This document shows positions 1 to 7,706 of a stretch of DNA of 15,202 nt, piece by piece; the stretch's first letter is position 1, and each line of letters starts with the position of its first letter. The position numbers and the translations under genes were made by a program. The notes beneath the pieces are model-generated. The model ran no database searches. It worked only from the letters and a program-made list of their open reading frames with translations, and was not told the origin of the DNA. The stretch is from Paracoccaceae bacterium (GTDB taxonomy: Bacteria > Pseudomonadota > Alphaproteobacteria > Rhodobacterales > Rhodobacteraceae), in assembly GCA_003511785.1 (NCBI GenBank), contig DOIS01000037.1:1-15202 (forward strand). Reading direction: 5' to 3'.

Positions 1-10
1 CGCCCCCTGC

Positions 11-111
11 TTCTTCTCTTTGACAAATACCTCCGGGGGGAGCGCGGCACGCGCGGGGGGCAGAGCCCCCCATGGTCCTTGCGGCCGGGCCCGGGCGGTG
101 CCCCTGCCCGG
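11..111 (-). repeat. Compound intergenic repeat, copy A: hairpins plus TATTT tail
   Basis: Read on the minus strand, directly downstream of glcB, this stretch holds three GC hairpins in a row. They are CCGGGC/GCCCGG (111-91, 9-nt loop), GGGGGC/GCCCCC with a short loop (about 71-55), and GCGCG-TGC-CGCGC (54-42). A less GC-rich tail, GGAGGTATTTGTCAAAGAG (34-16 on plus coordinates), follows. The same arrangement recurs at 9913-10011 and, more diverged, at 2690-2785. The hairpins could act as a factor-assisted terminator or mRNA 3'-end stabiliser for glcB. There is no T-run, so it is not a classical intrinsic terminator. I associate this kind of element with Rhodobacterales intergenic DNA, which is recall and not something checked here. 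Confidence 0.6.
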
Positions 112-126
112 CAGCGCCGATCCGGC

Positions 127-2274
127 TCAGGCGCGGGCGCGGGCCTTGCGCTCCAGCCGGCGCGCGTGCAGCACCGGCTCGGTATAGCCCGAGGGCTGCA
201 CCCGGCCCTTGAACACCAGGTCGCAGGCCGCCTGGAAGGCGATCCCGTCGAAGCCCGGCGCCATCGGGCGATAGGCCGGGTCGCCCGCGTTCTGCTCGTC
301 GACCACGGCGGCCATCTTGCGCAGCGCCGCCATCACCGTCTGCGCGTCCACCACCTCGTGATGCAGCCAGTTGGCGATGTGCTGGGCCGAGATGCGGCAC
401 GTGGCGCGGTCCTCCATCAGGCCCACGTCGTTGATGTCGGGCACCTTGGAGCACCCCACCCCGGCATCGACCCAGCGCACCACGTAGCCCAGGATGCCCT
501 GGGCGTTGTTCTCGACCTCGCGGCGCTTCTGGTCCTCGGTCCAGCGGCGATAGGTGGCCAGCGGGATGTCCAGCAGACCGTCGCGATGCGCGCGTCGCCC
601 GCCCGCGCGCAGTCGCGCCTGCACCGCGAACACGTCCACCTTGTGATAATGCAGCGCGTGCAGCGTGGCCGCCGTGGGGCTGGGCACCCAGGCGCAGTTG
701 GCGCCCGCCTTGGGATGCTCGATCTTGGCCTCGAGCATGTCGGCCATGCGGTCGGGCATGGCCCACATGCCCTTGCCGATCTGCGCCCGGCCCGACAGCC
801 CGCATTCCAGCCCGATATCGACGTTCAGGTTCTCGTAGGCGGTGATCCAGGCCTTCCGCTTGATGAAGTCCTTGCGCGAGAACGGCCCGGCCTCCATCGA
901 GCTGTGGATCTCGTCGCCGGTGCGGTCGAGAAAGCCCGTGTTGATGAAACAGACCCGGTCCTTCGCGGCGCGGATGCAGGATTTCAGGTTCACGCTGGTG
1001 CGGCGCTCCTCGTCCATGATGCCGATCTTGACCGTGTTGCGCGGCAGGCCGAGGATGTCCTCGACCCGGTCGAAGGCGCGGACGGCGAAATCCACCTCGT
1101 CGGGGCCGTGCATCTTGGGCTTGACCACGTAGACGCTGCCAGTGAGCGAGTTGCCGCCCTCGCGGGCGAGGTCGTGCATGGCGATGGCCACCGTGATCAG
1201 CGCATCCATCAGCCCCTCGAAGACCTCCTGCCCCTCCGCGTCGAGAATGGCCGGGTTGGTCATAAGGTGGCCCACGTTGCGCACCAGCATGAGCGCGCGG
1301 CCCTTGAGCGTGACCTCCCCGCCGTCCGGGCCGGTACAGGTCCGGTCGGGGTCAAGCCGGCGGGTGAAACTCTTGCCGCCCTTCTCGACCGTCTCTTCCA
1401 GGTCGCCGCGCATCAGGCCCAGCCAGTTGGCATAGGCGGCGGTCTTGTCCGCGGCATCGACGCAGGCCACCGAGTCCTCGCAATCCATGATCGCCGAGAC
1501 CGCGCTTTCGATCACCAGATCGGCCAGCCCGGCCTGGTCGTGCCGCCCGATCGGGTGGTCGCGGTCGAAGCGAAGCTCGACATGCAGCCCGTGATTGACC
1601 AGCACAACCGCCTCGGGCGCGGCGGGCTCGCCGCGATGGCCCACGAATTGCGCGGGCTGCATCAGCGGATGGCCATCGACTATGAGCGCGCCGCCTTCGA
1701 CCGTGTAGGCGGTGGCGTCGGCATGGCTGGTGCCTTCGAGCGGGAAGGCCTCGTCGAGGAACACCCGGGCCCGCGCCACGACCCGCGCGCCGCGTCCCCG
1801 GTCATAGCCGCCCGAGGGGAGCGGGCCGGGCATCGCGTCGGTGCCGTAGAGCGCGTCATAGAGCGAGCCCCAGCGCGCGTTGGCGGCGTTGAGCGCGTAG
1901 CGCGCATTGGTGATCGGCACCACGAGCTGCGGGCCGGGCACGCGCGCGATCTCGGGATCGACGTTTGCGGTGCCGATCTCGAAATCCGGGCCTTCGGGCA
2001 GGAGATAGCCGATCTCTTCGAGGAAGGCGCGATAGGCCTCGTGGTCATGCACACGGCCCCGCCGGCCGATATGCCAGGCATCGATGCGACCCTGCAATTC
2101 CTCGCGCCGCTCGAGCAGCGCGCGGTTCTCGGGCGCCAGATCCGCCAGCAGATCCGCGAACCCCTGCCAGAAGGCCCCCGGCTCGACCCCGGTGCCGGGC
2201 AGGACCTGCTCCTCGATGAACGCCGCCAGTTCGGCGGCCACCTGCAAGCCGCTTCGCTCAACCCTGTCCGCCAT
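127..2274 (-). CDS. glcB: Malate synthase G
   Basis: This enzyme condenses glyoxylate with acetyl-CoA to give malate and CoA in the cytoplasm. The 715-residue length fits the G isoform (about 720) and not the shorter A isoform. Family signatures include the catalytic-Arg segment LVRNVGHLMTN (about residues 330-340), the Mg/acid region IGIMDEERRTS (about 417-427), NTGFLDRTGDEIH (about 445-457), WVPSPTAATLHALHYH (about 529-544), and GCSKVPDINDVGLMEDRAT (about 607-625) with the catalytic-base Asp. The C-terminal QNAGDPAYRPMA and YTEPVLHARR blocks are also typical. The start at 2274 gives the expected N-terminus, with a weak purine-rich GAGGG upstream. It lies 127 bases after a small membrane-protein gene. 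With ccr and ecm nearby, it probably removes the glyoxylate produced by the ethylmalonyl-CoA pathway. That link is inferred from pathway logic. No obvious defects are visible. Confidence 0.97.
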   Translation of the reverse strand: MADRVERSGLQVAAELAAFIEEQVLPGTGVEPGAFWQGFADLLADLAPENRALLERREELQGRIDAWHIGRRGRVHDHEAYRAFLEEIGYLLPEGPDFEIGTANVDPEIARVPGPQLVVPITNARYALNAANARWGSLYDALYGTDAMPGPLPSGGYDRGRGARVVARARVFLDEAFPLEGTSHADATAYTVEGGALIVDGHPLMQPAQFVGHRGEPAAPEAVVLVNHGLHVELRFDRDHPIGRHDQAGLADLVIESAVSAIMDCEDSVACVDAADKTAAYANWLGLMRGDLEETVEKGGKSFTRRLDPDRTCTGPDGGEVTLKGRALMLVRNVGHLMTNPAILDAEGQEVFEGLMDALITVAIAMHDLAREGGNSLTGSVYVVKPKMHGPDEVDFAVRAFDRVEDILGLPRNTVKIGIMDEERRTSVNLKSCIRAAKDRVCFINTGFLDRTGDEIHSSMEAGPFSRKDFIKRKAWITAYENLNVDIGLECGLSGRAQIGKGMWAMPDRMADMLEAKIEHPKAGANCAWVPSPTAATLHALHYHKVDVFAVQARLRAGGRRAHRDGLLDIPLATYRRWTEDQKRREVENNAQGILGYVVRWVDAGVGCSKVPDINDVGLMEDRATCRISAQHIANWLHHEVVDAQTVMAALRKMAAVVDEQNAGDPAYRPMAPGFDGIAFQAACDLVFKGRVQPSGYTEPVLHARRLERKARARA

Positions 2275-2315
2275 GTTGCGCCCTCGCCTTGTTCTTGTCG
2301 CACCGCACAGGCTTA

Positions 2316-2337
2316 GCCCGCGCCGGGGCGCGCGGGC
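2316..2337 (-). other. GC hairpin between the small membrane gene and glcB
   Basis: GCCCGCGC (2316-2323) and GCGCGGGC (2330-2337) form a perfect 8-bp stem with a 6-nt loop. It sits in the 127-base gap after the small membrane-protein gene and about 40 bases before the glcB start. No T-run follows on either strand, so it could be a weak terminator, an mRNA processing structure or a leader structure of glcB. The sequence does not decide between these. Confidence 0.4.
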
Positions 2338-2401
2338 AACAAGTTCGGCTTCGGCTTTTCCAGAAGCTCCTTCAAACGGCGCGGGCCGGGTCGGGCGCGC
2401 G

Positions 2402-2611
2402 TCATTCGGTGGGCAGCGGGTCGCCGTCCTGCATCTCGGCCGGGGCCACGGTCTCGGCGCCGTCCAGTTCCTCGTCCGGGGCCGGGTCGAGGAAGAACAG
2501 CATGTAGACCACGGTGAGCAGCACGACGAAGCCCAGCGCGAAGGCGATGCCGCCCAGCGGGCCGCGATGCCATTTCTTCTGCTTCTCGATATTCGTGCGC
2601 GGTGCGGACAT
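2402..2611 (-). CDS. Small single-pass membrane protein, function unknown
   Basis: This 69-residue protein starts at the ATG at 2611, chosen because a perfect AGGAGG lies seven bases upstream. Upstream in-frame codons look non-coding. The basic N-terminus (NIEKQKKWHRG, about residues 7-17) is followed by one hydrophobic helix (about 20-41, IAFALGFVVLLTVVYMLFFL) and then a very acidic, proline-containing tail (about 42-69). The charge pattern predicts N-in/C-out insertion in the inner membrane with an acidic periplasmic tail. I do not recognise a named family, although small proteins of this plan are common in Rhodobacteraceae. It is 127 bases upstream of glcB on the same strand and could be co-transcribed with it. 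No function can be assigned. Confidence 0.8.
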   Translation of the reverse strand: MSAPRTNIEKQKKWHRGPLGGIAFALGFVVLLTVVYMLFFLDPAPDEELDGAETVAPAEMQDGDPLPTE

Positions 2612-2689
2612 GGGAAAGCCTCCTGTTATTGGGACGGGCACGGCCCGCCGTTGGGGGAGCAACGTCCGACCGGGGCGCGGGTTTCCATG

Positions 2690-2785
2690 CCTCACGAGAA
2701 CGTGAGGTCGATGGGCGCGCTTTGCCCCAAGCGCGGTGCGGGCGGCGCCCGGCGGCCGGGTGTTTTCAAACCCGAAAGAAGCAGG
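2690..2785 (+). repeat. Compound intergenic repeat, copy C (diverged)
   Basis: On the plus strand three hairpins follow one another: CCTCACG-AGAA-CGTGAGG (2690-2707), CGCGCTT-TGCCCC-AAGCGCG (2716-2735) and CCCGG-CGG-CCGGG (2748-2760). They are followed by GTGTTTTCAAACCCGAAAG then AAGCAGGGGC (from 2760). The tail aligns with copy A (GTATTTGTCAAAGAGAAG then AAGCAGGGGGC), with small indels. Unlike the other two copies, it is not downstream of a gene on its own strand, since both flanking genes are on the minus strand. Its membership of the family is less certain than that of copies A and B. Confidence 0.45.
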
Positions 2786-2898
2786 GGCGCGGCGCGGGCC
2801 GGTAGGCGGCGGCGTGTTGCATCGCGGCGCGCGGTGGGGCGGTGCATCGGCAACATCCGACCGTTCGGTTCAACGATTTCAAGAGCTTCCAGAGGAAT

Positions 2899-2924
2899 GT
2901 TTCGCATGCGAAACGTAGCGTTTC
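2899..2924. promoter_or_regulatory. Overlapping palindromes, possible operator
   Basis: GTTTCGCATGCGAAAC (2899-2914) is a perfect 16-bp palindrome. Its right arm is reused in a second inverted repeat, GAAACG-TAG-CGTTTC (2910-2924). The pair lies in the 335-base non-coding gap 2612-2946, just past the helicase stop codon and about 290 bases upstream of the small membrane-protein start. The gap otherwise holds only the diverged repeat copy at 2690-2785; I see no further gene in it. The symmetry suggests a dimeric regulator site. The regulator is unknown, and the distance to the next minus-strand gene is long for an operator. Confidence 0.4.
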
Positions 2925-2946
2925 TGGAATATGATGGCGGAGCCGG

Positions 2947-4497
2947 TTACGGCAGGCCCGGCTCGGGCGCGTCAGGTTCCGGCTGCTCCAGCGTCAGCGC
3001 CACCGGCGCGGCTTTCAGGTCGTCCACCCGCAGCGGGTGCGAGGGTTTGGCCAGGCGGTTGCGCACCACCCAGATCAGCCGCTCCTGCGCGCGGGTGATG
3101 GCGACATAGGCCAGGCGCTTCCACAGCGGCTGGCCTGCCTCGACCCGGCCCATGCGGGCGGCGACGTAGAGGTCGGGGGCGAAGACCTGAACCGTGTCCC
3201 ATTGCGAGCCCTGCGCCTTGTGGATGGTCACCGCCGCCCCGTGCAGAAAGGCCGCGCCCATGCGCGCGGCATGGGGGATAAAGGGCTCTTCCTCGTCGGG
3301 TTTCTCGATCTTGATGATCGAGGCGGCGGAAACGCGCGGATCCTCGGCGCCGATCACGTGCAGGCGCGAGAAACCGGGGCGGTTGCCGGGGCCGAGATAG
3401 ATCACCTGCGCGCCCTTGATGAGGCCGCGCGCCTCGAGGTCGAGCCGGCGCTTGCGGTGCTTGAGCGGCAGCTCGATCCCGTCGCAAATGAGCGGCTCGC
3501 CGGGCAAAAGCTCGGTCTCGGCGGCGCCGTGGACCGCGCGAAAGGCGTTGATGAGCCGCACGCGGGTGGCATTGCGCCAGACCAGCACGGGCGAGCGGGC
3601 CATCAGGTCCACCTCGACACGTTGGCCCCAGACGACACGGTCGTCGCGGCGGGCGGTGTCCTCGACCATGCGTTCGAAGTCGTGAAACTCCAGTTGCGGG
3701 TCGGCCAGCGCATGGGCCAGATCGAGGATCGGGTTGTCGGCGTCCTGCCGGTGGATGCGCGAGAGCGACAGCTTGCGCGGGGCGGCGAGCGCGTCGAACA
3801 CCATGCTGCCCGACTGGTTCACGGGCGCCAACTGTGCCGGGTCGCCGAACAGGACCAGGGTGGGGAAGATCTCCTTGAGGTCGTCGAACTGGCGGGTGTC
3901 GAGCATCGAGGCCTCGTCCACGAAGCCGATGTCGAGCGGGTCCTCGCGGCGTTTCCAGCCGGTGATGAAATCCGAGCCGCGCAAGCCCGCGGCGGCCAGC
4001 GCGCCGGGCACGGACTTGTTGCGGGCATAAAAGGCCTCGGCCCGGTCCAGCGCCTGTTCGGTCAGCCCCTCGATCTCGGGGCGCTCACCGTTGCCGGCCA
4101 GCCATTCGGCGATGCGTTCGTACTCCGGGTCATAGACAGGGGTATAGAGGATGCGGTGGATCGTGGTCGCGGGCACCCCGCGCAGGCGCAGCACGCTGGC
4201 CGCCTTGTTGGTGGGGGCGAGGATCGCCAGGGTGCGGCGGTCCTTGCGGCGGCGGCCCTCGTAGTCGCCCGAAACCACCTCGACCCCGGCCTGTTCCAGG
4301 GCCTTGTAGAGTTCGGCCAGTAACAGCGTCTTGCCCGAGCCGGCCTTGCCGATCACCGCCATGACTCCCTGCCCCGCCTCGCGCGGGGGCTGGAGCAACG
4401 CGTTGTCGAGATCGACCCCGGCGGCGCGCAGGCGCTCGGCCACCGCGTCATAGGCGGTGGCCTGGTCGTCGGAGAATTGCAGGGCAGGCGCGGTCAT
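2947..4497 (-). CDS. Stand-alone RecD/Dda-like SF1B DNA helicase
   Basis: This 516-residue ATP-dependent helicase carries the full SF1 motif set. These are Walker A GKAGSGKT (50-57), motif Ia LAPTNKAA (93-100), Walker B DEAS (194-197), motif III GDPAQLAPV (218-226), motif IV-region SRIHRQ (246-251), motif V TIHKAQGSQWDTV (424-436) and motif VI YVAITRAQE (464-472). This pattern is typical of the RecD-like, 5'-3' translocating SF1B group. The protein lacks the N-terminal RecB-interaction part of true RecD, and no recB or recC is nearby. A stretch of about 75 residues (116-190) between motifs Ia and II is longer and more charged than the motif spacing needs. It starts 59 bases after the luxI stop on the same strand, so read-through from luxRI is possible. 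The exact DNA substrate and biological role cannot be read from the sequence; general repair or recombination is likely. Confidence 0.9.
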   Translation of the reverse strand: MTAPALQFSDDQATAYDAVAERLRAAGVDLDNALLQPPREAGQGVMAVIGKAGSGKTLLLAELYKALEQAGVEVVSGDYEGRRRKDRRTLAILAPTNKAASVLRLRGVPATTIHRILYTPVYDPEYERIAEWLAGNGERPEIEGLTEQALDRAEAFYARNKSVPGALAAAGLRGSDFITGWKRREDPLDIGFVDEASMLDTRQFDDLKEIFPTLVLFGDPAQLAPVNQSGSMVFDALAAPRKLSLSRIHRQDADNPILDLAHALADPQLEFHDFERMVEDTARRDDRVVWGQRVEVDLMARSPVLVWRNATRVRLINAFRAVHGAAETELLPGEPLICDGIELPLKHRKRRLDLEARGLIKGAQVIYLGPGNRPGFSRLHVIGAEDPRVSAASIIKIEKPDEEEPFIPHAARMGAAFLHGAAVTIHKAQGSQWDTVQVFAPDLYVAARMGRVEAGQPLWKRLAYVAITRAQERLIWVVRNRLAKPSHPLRVDDLKAAPVALTLEQPEPDAPEPGLP

Positions 4498-4556
4498 GGC
4501 GCGACCCTACATCGCGGGCCGGGACGGGGCCAGATGCCCGCCCGGCTTTTGTCGCG

Positions 4557-5195
4557 TCAGGCGCTGCGGCGGGCGTGGGCCGAGGGTGCAGGGCCAAAGG
4601 CGGCCTCGAACCAAGCGCGCGACAGCTGGGGCGGGATACCGGCGCGGGCGGCGACGCGGGCCTGCGCCTGCGCCGAGAAATCCCAGAGGCCGACGCTGAT
4701 CCGGTCGCGGCCCGCTCCCTCGCTTCCCAGCACCTGCGGCGAGGCGCCGATCATGCGATAGATCCGCACCATGCGCGCGTCGAACACGCCCACGAAATGG
4801 CGGATGCCGAAGTCCTGCATGATCTCGCCCCCACCCAGCATCAGCGCGGCGGCCACGTGGCTGCCCGCCCCGCGCGCCAGGCAGAAGCGGGTGCATTCCC
4901 AGATCAGCGGGCTGGCGATCGGCGCGCCCCCCGTCAGATGGCCGAAGATCTCGTTGACCATGGTCCGGCCGGTCGTGGGCAGAAAGCGCATGGAGCCGCC
5001 ATGGCTGCCGTCGGGCTCCTGCCAGATCACGTAGAGCGGGTCGAGCGCGTCATACTGGTCGCGCTCCTCGCCCTGCTCATCGACCTCGACCTCCCAGCCC
5101 AGGCGGGTGCGGAACTGATCGGCGCGGTCGCGGAACATGGCGCGCGCAAGCTGCGGGTGGTGGTGCAGGTCGTGGCCGTGGATGTAACGCAGCAT
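4557..5195 (-). CDS. luxI: Acyl-homoserine lactone synthase, LuxI family
   Basis: This enzyme makes an N-acyl-homoserine lactone signal from S-adenosylmethionine and an acyl-carrier-protein-bound acyl chain. At 212 residues it is of normal length. The LuxI invariants can be placed: Arg22/24, Phe28 and Trp34 (FRTRLGWEV), the acidic pair in ERDQYD (44-49), Arg70 in GSMRFLPTTGRT, Phe84 in NEIFGH, and Glu100/Arg103 in WECTRF. A good purine-rich ribosome site (AAGGGGGC) precedes the ATG at 5195. It follows luxR by 88 bases on the same strand. I see no convincing 20-bp lux box in that gap. The close match to the Roseobacter luxI group next to ccr suggests a long-chain signal, but the acyl chain length cannot be read from the sequence. 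Confidence 0.96.
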   Translation of the reverse strand: MLRYIHGHDLHHHPQLARAMFRDRADQFRTRLGWEVEVDEQGEERDQYDALDPLYVIWQEPDGSHGGSMRFLPTTGRTMVNEIFGHLTGGAPIASPLIWECTRFCLARGAGSHVAAALMLGGGEIMQDFGIRHFVGVFDARMVRIYRMIGASPQVLGSEGAGRDRISVGLWDFSAQAQARVAARAGIPPQLSRAWFEAAFGPAPSAHARRSA

Positions 5196-5283
5196 GGTGA
5201 AAGCCCCCTTGTCGTCCGTGCGATGGGGTAGCTTTACGTTCAGCTTGGTTAAGGCCGCGTGGGGGCAGCGCGCGTTGCGTGCC

Positions 5284-5994
5284 TCAGACCACGATCAGCC
5301 CACGGGCCAGGGCGCGGGCGACGGCATGGGTCGTGTTGAGCGCACCCAGCTTGAACCGGGCGCTTTCGATATAGACCCGCAGTGTATGCTCCGAGATCGC
5401 CAGCCGGTCTGCGACCTGCGCCCGGCTATAGCCGGTGGCCAGAAGCGTCATCGCCTCGACCTCGCGCGGGGAGAGGGAGCGGGGGATGTCCGGGGCGCGG
5501 TCGGGCTCGAACTCCAGCGCCTTGCGGTTGAAGTAATGAGCAATCAGGATAAGGTCCCGGCCGTGGCTGTCGATCAGCGCCGCCCAACTGGCGTCGTCGC
5601 AGCGGTGGCTGACGGTGAACAGCGCGAACTGCCCGTTCGGGCCACGGATCGGGATCGAGTACCCCTGGTTGCCGACGCCATGCTCCAGCGCCTCGGCCAG
5701 GAAGGCGCGGGCCGGTTTCCCGGACCAGTCGAGACGCTTCCAGTCCACCGGGTGGAAGCGTTGGAAACAGCCCAGGACGACCGGATCGACGCGGTGATAT
5801 TCCTGTTCGATATAGCGGTCGCGCCAGGTGTCGAAATAGGTGCCGCAGCCGTATTGATCGCCGCCGCTATCGACCCAGTGATAGACCATGTGATCGACGC
5901 GGAAATGGTCGCGCAGCGACTCGATCACCGCTTGCAGATCGTCAAGCGCGCTGGCGTCCTCCAACGCTTCCAGCAATGTCTCCAGCCTCGCCAT
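5284..5994 (-). CDS. luxR: LuxR-family AHL-responsive transcriptional regulator
   Basis: The 236 residues show an N-terminal autoinducer-binding domain (about 15-160) and a C-terminal LuxR/GerE helix-turn-helix (about 171-232). TraR-type ligand-pocket invariants are present at the same numbering: Trp57, Tyr61, Asp70-Pro71, Trp85 and a Gly near 111. In the DNA-binding domain, Glu178 and Gly188 of LSPREVEAM...GYSRAQVAD are kept, while the usual Leu182 is Met. The ATG at 5994 is chosen because AGGGGGG lies just upstream. It pairs with luxI 88 bases downstream and presumably binds that enzyme's signal. Its start overlaps a small ORF by 53 bases. The strong terminator after ccr implies its own promoter in 6152-6300. 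Whether it activates or represses is not visible. Confidence 0.95.
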   Translation of the reverse strand: MARLETLLEALEDASALDDLQAVIESLRDHFRVDHMVYHWVDSGGDQYGCGTYFDTWRDRYIEQEYHRVDPVVLGCFQRFHPVDWKRLDWSGKPARAFLAEALEHGVGNQGYSIPIRGPNGQFALFTVSHRCDDASWAALIDSHGRDLILIAHYFNRKALEFEPDRAPDIPRSLSPREVEAMTLLATGYSRAQVADRLAISEHTLRVYIESARFKLGALNTTHAVARALARGLIVV

Positions 5995-6151
5995 CGGCCC
6001 CCCTGCGCGCCTCGTTGGTGCGGGCCTCGATCTCGGCGGCGGCGGTCAACCTCGTATCGCCCAACTGCTCGGCCAGCATCGGCAGGCCGTTGGCCGAGGC
6101 GAAGGTTTCTAGGTCCGCTAGGACATCGAGTATCCACACATTCTGCACCAT
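5942..6151 (-). CDS. Small hypothetical protein overlapping the luxR start
   Basis: This is a 69-residue frame from the ATG at 6151 (MVQNVWILDVLADLETF...). The first 45-50 residues have a balanced, helix-forming composition, with LADLETFASANGLPMLAEQL at about 11-30. This resembles short conserved Rhodobacteraceae proteins I recall but cannot name. The last 20 residues are low-complexity Gly/Ala/Arg where the frame overlaps luxR by 53 bases. An upstream in-frame ATG at 6199 is possible, but the intervening 48 bases are AT-rich and look like promoter DNA. There is no clear ribosome site, which lowers confidence. If real, it would be translated just ahead of luxR and could be coupled to it. No function is assigned. 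Confidence 0.5.
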   Translation of the reverse strand: MVQNVWILDVLADLETFASANGLPMLAEQLGDTRLTAAAEIEARTNEARRGADGEAGDIAGSVGGRQRA

Positions 6152-6232
6152 GAGAGTCGCCACTGAGATGTTAACGAAAGGTAAATACAACTTTAGCATG
6201 AGCGGCTTTTGTTAGAATATTCGCCGGTTTTC
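6152..6232 (-). promoter_or_regulatory. AT-rich region upstream of the small ORF and luxR, with a CtrA-like site
   Basis: This stretch is much more AT-rich than its surroundings and lies between the ccr terminator and the small ORF/luxR, so it is the natural place for the luxR promoter. It contains TTAACGAAAGGTAAA (6171-6185, plus strand), which is TTAA-N7-TAAA, one mismatch from the alphaproteobacterial CtrA consensus TTAA-N7-TTAA. I could not place a convincing -35/-10 pair or a lux box by eye. Confidence 0.3.
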
Positions 6233-6252
6233 CCTCCCCGGAAATGGGGAGG
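6233..6252. other. GC hairpin between the luxR upstream region and the ccr terminator
   Basis: CCTCCCC (6233-6239) and GGGGAGG (6246-6252) pair across a GGAAAT loop. No T-run follows the stem directly on either strand; on the plus strand four Ts come five bases later (CGCGGTTTT). It may add insulation between ccr and luxR, or form part of a luxR leader. Its role is uncertain. Confidence 0.3.
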
Positions 6253-6300
6253 CGCGGTTTTACAAGCCTCTGAAAACGCGGACTGCGCCCGCGGGACGCG

Positions 6301-6336
6301 AAAACCCCTCGCGAACCGCCAGTGATTCGCGAGGGG
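6301..6336 (-). terminator. Rho-independent terminator of ccr
   Basis: On the minus strand, 32 bases after the ccr stop codon, CCCCTCGCGAA (6336-6326) and TTCGCGAGGGG (6315-6305) form a perfect 11-bp stem with a 10-nt loop, followed by TTTT (6304-6301). The T-tract is short but the stem is very stable. It separates ccr from luxR transcriptionally. Confidence 0.8.
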
Positions 6337-6368
6337 CTGTTATGCGCGTTTACGCTGTGGCCGGGGCC

Positions 6369-7652
<1,284 letters not shown>

Positions 7653-7706
7653 GATGGCCTCCTTTCCGCGTGATCGCCGCGATGCGGAATCGGGGCGATT
7701 GACTAG

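Noticed and set aside
79..2316. Long open frame on the plus strand opposite glcB
   Set aside because: It is His/Val/Ala/Arg-rich with no family motifs and lies antisense to a clear malate synthase. It is a GC-rich antisense shadow.
2313..2405. 30-codon minus-strand ORF starting with an ATGA overlap at the end of the small membrane gene
   Set aside because: The overlap resembles translational coupling, but the peptide is Arg/Pro-rich, very short and has no recognisable feature. It needs conservation evidence before being called.
3037..4323. Long open frame on the plus strand opposite the helicase
   Set aside because: It has the same antisense composition bias and no recognisable domain, while the opposite strand has every SF1 helicase motif.
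4498..4556. Imperfect GC inverted repeat between luxI and the helicase as a terminator
   Set aside because: The arms are interrupted and there is no T-run on the minus strand. It is not strong enough to call.
5196..5283. Search for a lux box between luxR and luxI
   Set aside because: No 20-bp CTG...CAG-type palindrome is visible by eye in the 88-base gap, so no operator is called.
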